55,070 bases of DNA from Opitutia bacterium. GTDB lineage: Bacteria; Verrucomicrobiota; Verrucomicrobiia; Opitutales; Opitutaceae. Within the stretch, counting starts at the first letter, position 1. Every line of letters begins with the position of its first letter. The position numbers and the translations under genes are program-made. Where the stretch lies: NCBI GenBank assembly GCA_003153035.1, contig PMBT01000014.1:102556-157625 (forward strand), read 5' to 3'. The notes under the pieces are model-generated. The model saw only the letters and a program-made list of their open reading frames with translations, did not search any database and was not told where the DNA came from. Below, in pieces: positions 30,494 through 37,981 of the stretch.

Positions 30494-31975
30494 CTAGAAT
30501 CTCACCGTGGTTTGCGCATAGACGAAGTTGGCATCGCTGCCCGCACCAGTGGCCCGCAAATACGGGCCGGCAAAGAAACGCGCCCACCCGGTGTCCAGCG
30601 AGATCCATGGCCGCGGGGTCCAGGCAACCGTGAGGTCGATTTCCTCTCCGGCGCGCGGGGGCGCGTCCTGGGCAGTCGCGTTGAGGGGCCGGACCGTGGC
30701 GACCGCGTTGGCGCGGAACCAGGCATCCTGGGAGGAGTAGAGCGAGAACCAGTGGTAATCCAACCGCACACTGGTCTTCGGGAGTGGCACGAACCGTGCG
30801 GTGGCAACCGCCTCACGGAGGTTTTTCCAGGCAAAGACGTCCATGAATCCATAGAATTTGTGATTACTCGGGAACAGATTCATGAACGACCCGTTCTTTC
30901 CGTCGTTCCGGTTGGTGTCGCCCGAGGCGAGGTTGTATTCGAGGTCGAAGCGAAGTCTTCCCGCCGCCACTGTTGGCGTGTAGCCGACCAGCGTGTGCAG
31001 CGCCCAAGCCTGCTGGTCGAGGGTCGGATTGCTGCCGGCATAGGTTCCCGTCGCGGCGGTCGTCTGCCGGTTGACGTGGCCTATTTGCAGCGCGGCCTCC
31101 ACCTCGGTATTGAAGGATCCTTCCTTCGGTGCCTGCACGTAGCGTGCCCCGAGCGTCACGATATCCTGCCCGATATCGTAAGCCGCGATGGTGCGCGATG
31201 CGGCCGGAATTGGAGCTGTGGGTGCGCTGTAGATCGGGTTGTTGTCCTTTTTGTCGCGCCAGAGCACGTAGCATTCGAGCAGGTCGGCCGCCGCGAGCTT
31301 TTGCGTTACATAGACCCCGCCAAACAAGTCGTTGGTGCTGGAGTGGTCGAACTTCCATCCAGTGCCGGTGGTGGTTCCCTCGACGTTGACCACGCTGCCG
31401 AGGAAAGCCGTCGCCGCAGTTTTCCCGGGGACCACCGACCAGGTGAGTCTTCCGGCATCAAACGTGCGGGCGAAGTTGTTCCACTCGCTGGACCCGACAA
31501 GCCGCTCTTCGCCGAATGCAAGGATCTGTCGCCCGAGCGTGAAAACGACTGCGGATTTCTTTAGGTCTCCCCACGTGACGGCGGCAAGGCGCAGATCGAG
31601 GGCATCGTTGCCTTCGGCCCCGAGAATGAACGGAACCTTGGGCCGGTCCGAATTCCATTCGCGGGCGTCCTGCAGCTGCACCTGGAACGCGAGTGCGGCG
31701 TCCGGTTTCCACGTGGTCCCAAGGCGGAAGCGCTGGACGAACCATGAGCCATCCGTCGGCGCCGCGGCCGCCGAATTGAAGTCAAAATTGTCTTGCCGGT
31801 CTTCGAAACGCAGCCGCTCGATGACTTCAATCGTTCCCCGTCCGTCGTCAAAGATGATTGCGGACGGCGCGGGCGGCGGGTCAGCGGCGGCGGCGGTAAG
31901 CACCGGCGACAGCAAGGTCAGGGTCATCAAAGTTGTCAGCGGCCGGTTCCAGCCAGTTAAGGTCGTGCGCGTCAT
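30494..31975 (-). CDS. Alginate-export (AlgE)-like outer-membrane porin
   Basis: FVQRFRLGTTWKPDAALAFQVQLQDAREWNSDRP...LRLAAVTWGDLKKSAVVFTLGRQILAFGEERLVGSSEWNNFARTFDAGRL; ends VYAQTTVRF; ATG at 31975. Confidence 0.8.
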   Translation of the reverse strand: MTRTTLTGWNRPLTTLMTLTLLSPVLTAAAADPPPAPSAIIFDDGRGTIEVIERLRFEDRQDNFDFNSAAAAPTDGSWFVQRFRLGTTWKPDAALAFQVQLQDAREWNSDRPKVPFILGAEGNDALDLRLAAVTWGDLKKSAVVFTLGRQILAFGEERLVGSSEWNNFARTFDAGRLTWSVVPGKTAATAFLGSVVNVEGTTTGTGWKFDHSSTNDLFGGVYVTQKLAAADLLECYVLWRDKKDNNPIYSAPTAPIPAASRTIAAYDIGQDIVTLGARYVQAPKEGSFNTEVEAALQIGHVNRQTTAATGTYAGSNPTLDQQAWALHTLVGYTPTVAAGRLRFDLEYNLASGDTNRNDGKNGSFMNLFPSNHKFYGFMDVFAWKNLREAVATARFVPLPKTSVRLDYHWFSLYSSQDAWFRANAVATVRPLNATAQDAPPRAGEEIDLTVAWTPRPWISLDTGWARFFAGPYLRATGAGSDANFVYAQTTVRF

Positions 31976-32009
31976 CCCTAACGCTTCGCTTTGCCTAGAC
32001 CAATGGGAC

Positions 32010-32031
32010 GGCGGGTTCGGGATAACCCGCC
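32010..32031. repeat. Short REP-like palindrome
   Basis: ggcgggtt-cgggat-aacccgcc, 8-bp perfect stem, intergenic. Confidence 0.5.
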
Positions 32032-32166
32032 CTACCCTTTCTGTTGGATGGCCTAATGGGTAATCGTGTCCGACTGCCTTTTCCATGCTGAGACCCGCGC
32101 TACGGCTTGAGCTTGGAGCGTTCCGGCGGCGTGAAACATCCGGACTGGTTGGGTGCGAGGTTTGTT

Positions 32167-35100
32167 TCATTGGTTCGATGGTGTGAAGAACAGCAGTGGG
32201 CCTTCCGTGCGGCTGACGATGAGCGCCGGCCTCTTAAAGCCGGGAAGAGTAATGGCCGCAGCGGCCCGGGCATCACCGACGACACTGATTCCAGACTGTG
32301 CCGGCGACAGCGGCGTGAAGCCGCCGTGCCCGTCTCCTTTCAACAGCAACCCGAGCCCACCATCGAATCGCCCTGTGGAAGGTTCCGGCCCGAAGTTGTT
32401 GCCCACACAAAACAGGTCGAGCAGGCCGTCGCCGTCGAGATCACGCGCGATGATGGCATTGATTGGGGCGCTCTGCGCCAGACGCGGTAGCGGCTGAAAC
32501 CGGAAGGTCCCGTCCGCCTGCTGTAGGAACACGCCGCTCGCGAGCTCGTTGGCGGTCAGACAGTGCGCCGCGGCCAGGCGTTCCGGAACAAAGATATCTG
32601 CCACGGTGGCCTGCGCGAATGCCTTGTAGGTGGAGAATTTCTTCGGCAGCCACGGGAAGCAGTAGGCGAGCTTGCTGCGTCCACGCACGGGATAGAGCCG
32701 GCCATCTTCGTACTGGGCCTCGACTAGTTGGTCGCGGCCACTGCCGTCAAGATCGCCGGCGTAGAGGACTGTGGGCTCGGCCGGCGTGGCGTGATACTTC
32801 GTGTTCAGCCCAACATTCCCCGCGATGATGTCGAGCCGACCGTCGCCGTTGACATCTGCCACCGCGAGCGCGCTCCACCAGCCCGTGTGTGCGCCGAGGC
32901 CGGATTGCTCCGTCAGGTTCTCAAAGCCATGGCCGGTATTGTGAAAATAGCAGATGGGACCCCATTCGAGCGCCAGCAGCAGGTCGGGCCGGCCGTCATG
33001 ATCAACATCTGCCCAGACCGCGGCGGTGACCATGCCGATATGTCGCAGGCCGGGCGCGAGCTCATCGGTCACATCCACGAGCTTTCCTCCAACATTGTGG
33101 TAAAGGAAACTGCGGGGTGTGTCTGGATATCGGCCAGGTACGACCCGGCCGCCGACGAAGACATCGATTTTGCCATCGCCGTCAAAATCCGCTGCCGCGA
33201 TCGCCCCGGTGCTTTCGCCGTTGACCGGCAGCATGCCCTCGGGAGCAGCGGTGAAATGACCACGCCCATCATTGAGGTAAAGCCGGTTGTTGAGCAGCGG
33301 ATCTCCCTGGGAATGAGCCACGCCGCCTGCGGCGATCAATAGGTCCGGATGGCCGTGGCCCGTCACGTCAAAGAACACCGCTCCGTTGTCGTCAGCTTCG
33401 ACTGAGCCGGCCCAGGGCTGGTCGGGCGCGGGCATGAAGGTGCCGTCCGGCTGGCCAAGGAAGAGCTCGCCGGCCTGCCCGGCCGTGCCCGAGACAAAGA
33501 CATCGTCGATGCCGTCGCCATTGACGTCGGCCACGGCGAGCGTCGGGTCCAGACCATTGAGGCGCCGCGGGAGGAGCCGCTGGCGGGTGAACTCGTCGAC
33601 CGGCCGCAGCGTGTTGGCATGCTTGAGACCACGCACGGCTGCCGTTTCAGTGTAAAACGCGTCCGGAGCCGGCGGCGTGTGGAAGACCGCCGCCGACAGG
33701 ACTGGCTTGGCGCCAGCGGCCAGCGGGGGCTCCGCGATGGTGAGCAACTGGTCAGCCGGCAGCTTCTCCAGCACCTGGACTTCACCGCGCGGCCAGCGGA
33801 TTGTGAGCTTATTGATGACTGCGTCATTACCGAGGCCGAAGTGCACCAGCGGCGGTTCGCTCGACGCGATGCCGCGCTCGGTGTAAAGCTGCCGCACCTG
33901 AACGCCCGCTGCAGATTCGAGACGCAGCTCGGCCCCGATGCCGTCGAGATTGGGCGCCCGGCCGGCGAGCTTGATCATCGCGCGATGTCCCGTGGCGGTG
34001 CGATTGCGGATGATCGTCGGCGGGGCGTTGTAATTGGTGAAGATGATATCAAGGTTGCCATCGCCCGCGAGGTCGGCGAGGACGCAGCCGAAGCTGACTC
34101 CTTCGTGATCGAGACCCCACTCTTTGGATACATCGGCGAATTTCAGGTCGCCGAGGTTGCGGTATGCCAGGGTGGTTTCGCGCCGGGGCGGGGAGTTCTT
34201 CCAGACGTTGGCGCGGGCGGTGAGGTTCGGCGCAACATTCTGCCGGTCGACCAGGTCGGCATCGATGAAGTTGCGGATCATGCCGCAGGTGTAGAAGGCG
34301 TCGAGCCGGCCATCGTTGTCCAGATCCCCGAGGCGCGCTGACCAAGTCCAGCCGGTCGCATCCATTCCGGTGAGGTGGGCCACCTCCGCAAAATGGTCGG
34401 TGCCGGTATTGAGGTAGACGGCGTTCCACATGTATTGGGGAATGAGATCCGGGACGCGCTCGATCTCCCACAAGCCGCGGCCGATCTCTTCCATGCCGGC
34501 CATGAACTCCGCGTGGTGGCGGTCGCGCATGTCGGTGATGAGAAAATCGATGAGGCCGTCGTTGTTCAGGTCGCCCGCGTCGGCGCCCATCGAAAAATAG
34601 GTGGCGTGCGGCAGACGCTCATCGATGACATCGACGAACGTGCCGTCACCCTTGTTCAGGTAGAGCCGGTCGGGAGTCTCAAAGTCGTTGGCCACGTAGA
34701 GATCGGGCCAGCCGTCGTGGTTGACATCGACCCAGATCGCGGTGTGTCCCTGCGTCAGGCCCCAGATGCCGGCCTTGGTGGAAACGTCCGTGAAGGTGCC
34801 GTTCCCGTTGTTGTGCATCAGATAACCCCGGCGGCCCTGCGGACTCTTGGAGAAATCGAGGATGTTGGTGACGAGGTAGCAGTCGAGGTAGCCGTCGCGG
34901 TCATAATCGGCGAACACGGCGTGCACGCAGGCGTCCGTGATATCGAGGCCGTATTCGTGGGCGTGTTCGGTGAATGTGCCGTCGCCATTGTTTACGAAAA
35001 GAAGGTTCGGTGCGTTGTAGCGGCAGATGTAGAGATCGGGCCAGCCATCCTGGTTGATGTCCACGACCGTTACGCCGACATTGCTGGCGGGCCCGGCGTC

Positions 35101-35472
35101 GCAGGCCACGCCTGCGGCGTGCGCGATGTCCATGAACTTGAACGGCGCGACCTGACGATAAAGTGCGCAGGGGCCGTTCTTGGATACGACAAAGATATCG
35201 AGCCGGCCATCGCGGTCGAAATCGGCCACGGCGATGCCAGTCTCCACCGAGCCCAGGGTGAGTTCCCGGAAACGATCGCCCCACATCCGTGGGTCGCTGA
35301 AGATATTTGGCACGGTTACGCCGATCTCGGCGGGATCGAGGGTCTCGAACGGCTTCGCGCCGGCCGGCAGCGGCGGTCGGGGATGCAGCGGCGCAGCGGT
35401 GTAAACCGGGGTGGCGGCGGTGAGCACCGAAGCGGAGTAAAAAGCAACTGCTGCAAGCAAAGTCTTAAACAT
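32167..35472 (-). CDS. FG-GAP/VCBS repeat protein with ASPIC/UnbV domain (CRTAC1-like), exported
   Basis: SP MFKTLLAAVAFYSASVLTAA; 14 DxDxDGxxD-type motifs, seven each side of an ASPIC/UnbV segment (LESAAGVQVRQLYTERGIASSEPPLVHFGLGNDAVINKLTIRWPRGEVQVLEKL). Confidence 0.9.
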   Translation of the reverse strand: MFKTLLAAVAFYSASVLTAATPVYTAAPLHPRPPLPAGAKPFETLDPAEIGVTVPNIFSDPRMWGDRFRELTLGSVETGIAVADFDRDGRLDIFVVSKNGPCALYRQVAPFKFMDIAHAAGVACDAGPASNVGVTVVDINQDGWPDLYICRYNAPNLLFVNNGDGTFTEHAHEYGLDITDACVHAVFADYDRDGYLDCYLVTNILDFSKSPQGRRGYLMHNNGNGTFTDVSTKAGIWGLTQGHTAIWVDVNHDGWPDLYVANDFETPDRLYLNKGDGTFVDVIDERLPHATYFSMGADAGDLNNDGLIDFLITDMRDRHHAEFMAGMEEIGRGLWEIERVPDLIPQYMWNAVYLNTGTDHFAEVAHLTGMDATGWTWSARLGDLDNDGRLDAFYTCGMIRNFIDADLVDRQNVAPNLTARANVWKNSPPRRETTLAYRNLGDLKFADVSKEWGLDHEGVSFGCVLADLAGDGNLDIIFTNYNAPPTIIRNRTATGHRAMIKLAGRAPNLDGIGAELRLESAAGVQVRQLYTERGIASSEPPLVHFGLGNDAVINKLTIRWPRGEVQVLEKLPADQLLTIAEPPLAAGAKPVLSAAVFHTPPAPDAFYTETAAVRGLKHANTLRPVDEFTRQRLLPRRLNGLDPTLAVADVNGDGIDDVFVSGTAGQAGELFLGQPDGTFMPAPDQPWAGSVEADDNGAVFFDVTGHGHPDLLIAAGGVAHSQGDPLLNNRLYLNDGRGHFTAAPEGMLPVNGESTGAIAAADFDGDGKIDVFVGGRVVPGRYPDTPRSFLYHNVGGKLVDVTDELAPGLRHIGMVTAAVWADVDHDGRPDLLLALEWGPICYFHNTGHGFENLTEQSGLGAHTGWWSALAVADVNGDGRLDIIAGNVGLNTKYHATPAEPTVLYAGDLDGSGRDQLVEAQYEDGRLYPVRGRSKLAYCFPWLPKKFSTYKAFAQATVADIFVPERLAAAHCLTANELASGVFLQQADGTFRFQPLPRLAQSAPINAIIARDLDGDGLLDLFCVGNNFGPEPSTGRFDGGLGLLLKGDGHGGFTPLSPAQSGISVVGDARAAAAITLPGFKRPALIVSRTEGPLLFFTPSNQ

Positions 35473-35626
35473 GAGATGTCCCGGGTGATTCAGGTTGAAA
35501 GAGGAGGGACCAGAGCTCCGGGCAAGCAGTGACAGGAGGGCAAGCCAGGCGTCGTTTGCGATCTCTACGACCCGCCGAATTCGGCCGGTCAGCGACCGAA
35601 CGAGATTCCCGGAAATCGGTCCGGCT

Positions 35627-36886
35627 TTATTTCGGCAGGCCCAAGGCATTCTCGAAAACCCAATCAGCGATCTTCGTGCCGGCCTTCTGGCCTTCGAGGT
35701 TGTCAGACATCACATGGATGCCCGCGAAGAGGCGGCTCATGCCAATTTCATTGCGCGCCTCGGAGAGTTTCTTGTAGCTGCGGACTGCGCCAGGCAGGCC
35801 GTCAGACCGCACGGTGAATTCGATGTCATCGGTTCCGAAGAATCGCTCGAGGAGGCGCGCCGCAGCTGCGGAAAAGGTGCTGTGCCCAGAAATGTAGGAA
35901 GGAAACGCCGGCGAGATCATCAGGGGAATAAAATCGGGGTTGGGTTTGGCGTCGGGGTTAAACTTGGCATCGAGCTCCCGAATGGCCGTTTCCGGACGCC
36001 AGGTTCGGTAGAAGAATTTCGTGTCCCAGCACGAAATCGCCGCATCAGCCTCGGCGAAGTTAAGTAGGGCAAAAAGGCGGGCGGTTTCGGACACGGAGAG
36101 GTGGTTGCGTTGCGCGAGGTCTGCAGCGATGATGTTCCAATGTCCGGGCGGCGTGCAGGTTCCGAGATCGTCGGACCAAAATGCCGTGCTAAGCGTCTCG
36201 TATTCCGAGCGTTCGGCGCCGTCGCGCGCACCGATCTTGGCGATATAGGCGATTTCCTCGGCATATTCCTTCGAATTGACCGGCCGTGGCGGTGGTGCGC
36301 GGAACTGGTCGGGCGAGGTCATCACAAACGGGGTCACCCGACCCCAATGCGGCAGGACCGGCGGCCGGAATCCGGGAGGCGTCTCCCGCCAGCTTCCCGG
36401 CTCAGTGCTCGAATATTGGCCGGGGATAGGTTGGTCGAAACCGCTCTTGGCTCGGACGGCAAGAACCGCCTCTGCCACGTGTATTCCCCAAGCCAGACCA
36501 CCGGCCTTGGCCGGACCGTCGGGAATTCCCGCGAGGGCCTTTTCATAAGCGACCTGAATGTTGTGTGGATTTGTCGCCTGGCCCCAAAGGGTGAGCAGGA
36601 CGGCATGGGCCGCGCCGGCGATGGCGGCATCCATGTCGGCGCCGGCAGGAGCGGGTTCATTAACCAGCCAGCCGTGGTGGTTGCGGGTGAAACCATTGAC
36701 TGCATCGAAGATTGCCGCGTGAAACGTCGCCATGTGGTGCGACGCGAGCGGCGGCGGGTTGCGCGCAAGCCGGGTCGCGTCGATCACCTGGTCGTTCCAA
36801 TAAAGGACGGCGTTTTCGCCGAAAACCGCGGAAACTGCCTGCCAGCCGGCGAAGAGGCAGAATATGGTCAGAATGAGTTTTCTCAT
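35627..36886 (-). CDS. Vanadium-dependent haloperoxidase / PAP2-type acid phosphatase superfamily, exported
   Basis: SP MRKLILTIFCLFAGWQAVSA; FFYRTWRPETAI; SPAFPSYISGHSTFSAAAARLLERFFG; SRLFAGIHVMSDNLEGQKAGTKIADWV. Confidence 0.85.
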   Translation of the reverse strand: MRKLILTIFCLFAGWQAVSAVFGENAVLYWNDQVIDATRLARNPPPLASHHMATFHAAIFDAVNGFTRNHHGWLVNEPAPAGADMDAAIAGAAHAVLLTLWGQATNPHNIQVAYEKALAGIPDGPAKAGGLAWGIHVAEAVLAVRAKSGFDQPIPGQYSSTEPGSWRETPPGFRPPVLPHWGRVTPFVMTSPDQFRAPPPRPVNSKEYAEEIAYIAKIGARDGAERSEYETLSTAFWSDDLGTCTPPGHWNIIAADLAQRNHLSVSETARLFALLNFAEADAAISCWDTKFFYRTWRPETAIRELDAKFNPDAKPNPDFIPLMISPAFPSYISGHSTFSAAAARLLERFFGTDDIEFTVRSDGLPGAVRSYKKLSEARNEIGMSRLFAGIHVMSDNLEGQKAGTKIADWVFENALGLPK

Positions 36887-37120
36887 AGGGTGACTAAGGG
36901 CAGGTGCGAACCGCCAGAGGGGAAGAGCTCGAATACCAAAGCAATATTGCTAATAGTAACTATTAAAAATCCTTTGGGACGAAATGCCGTTCTCCTGTGG
37001 CAAACGGCAATTTCTCGGTGGCGAACGTCCGGGTTTATTGCGCCCCTCTTCTTACCCAACAGTGACTCCGCGCTCTCCTGGAGATGCTACCGGACGCCGG
37101 GACAGCACTGCGCCGTCAGG

Positions 37121-37981
37121 TCAGCCTTTGATCGCTCCGGCGGTGATTCCCTTGACGAGATGTTTCTGGAGGGCGATGTAGACGATCAGGATCGGAATTG
37201 TCACGAGCACGAGGCCGGCGAAAAGCATGCCGTAGTCGGTGTGGTATTGGGAGGTGATCGCCAGATTTGCGAGGCCGAGCGGCAGGGTGCGGGCGTGCCC
37301 GTCGCCTCCGTTGGTGATCAAGAATGCGAAAAAGTATTCCTTCCAGATCCCAATGAACTGGAAGATCGCCACGGTGACGAGTCCTGGTTTCGCTAGCGGG
37401 AGCAGGACGCGCCAGAAGGCCGAGAACTCATTGCAGCCGTCGACTACTGCGGCCTCATAGAGTGAGCGGGGCAGGGATTTGAAGAAGCCGGAGAGGATGA
37501 AGATTGCAAAGGGCAGGCCGTTGGCGGTGTAGACAAGGATGAGTCCGGGTCGCGAGTTGAGCAGGCCGAGCCCTCGTAGTTCGAAGAACAGCGGCACCAT
37601 CGCCAGTTGGGCGGGAATAGTCAGCCCGGCCAGAAACAGCCAGAAGATCGCGCGTCCTGCCGGATGATAGAAGCGGCTGAGTGCGTATCCGGCCATGGCT
37701 CCGAGCAGCACGATGGCGGCGACGGAGACCGTGGTCACCAGCACGCTGTTGAAGAAGTATTCTCCGAAGTGCGCTTCGCGCCAGGCATGGCTGTAGTTGG
37801 CGAACTGCAGGTGGTCGGTCGCCGGCAGCGTGAAGGGCTCGTGGAAGATGGCCTCGTCGGGTTTGAGCGAGGAATACGCCATCCAGATCATCGGAAAGAT
37901 GACCCAGAGGGCATAGCCGCACAGTCCCGCGAGGATCAGCGCGCGGCCGGGCGGGATCTGTCGATGACGGGCGGGGTTCAT
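37121..37981 (-). CDS. Carbohydrate ABC transporter permease (MalG-like)
   Basis: GYALSRFYHPAGRAIFWLFLAGLTIPAQLAMVPLFFELRGLGLLNSRPGLILVYTANGLPFAIFILSGFFKSLPRSLYEAAVVDGCNEFSAFWRVLLPLAKPG (EAA loop). Confidence 0.93.
   Translation of the reverse strand: MNPARHRQIPPGRALILAGLCGYALWVIFPMIWMAYSSLKPDEAIFHEPFTLPATDHLQFANYSHAWREAHFGEYFFNSVLVTTVSVAAIVLLGAMAGYALSRFYHPAGRAIFWLFLAGLTIPAQLAMVPLFFELRGLGLLNSRPGLILVYTANGLPFAIFILSGFFKSLPRSLYEAAVVDGCNEFSAFWRVLLPLAKPGLVTVAIFQFIGIWKEYFFAFLITNGGDGHARTLPLGLANLAITSQYHTDYGMLFAGLVLVTIPILIVYIALQKHLVKGITAGAIKG

Noticed and set aside
32167-35472. Repetitive DNA in the FG-GAP gene as tandem repeat/CRISPR
   Set aside because: Repeats are protein-level Ca-binding loops of uneven spacing in one ORF, not DNA repeats.
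34375-35532. 385-aa plus-strand ORF inside the FG-GAP/UnbV gene
   Set aside because: Antisense of the repeated DxDxDG motifs gives repetitive Val/Gly/Asp text; no independent support.
36101-37396. 431-aa plus-strand ORF spanning the haloperoxidase/permease boundary
   Set aside because: Crosses two oppositely coded genes and their intergenic gap; translation has no family features.
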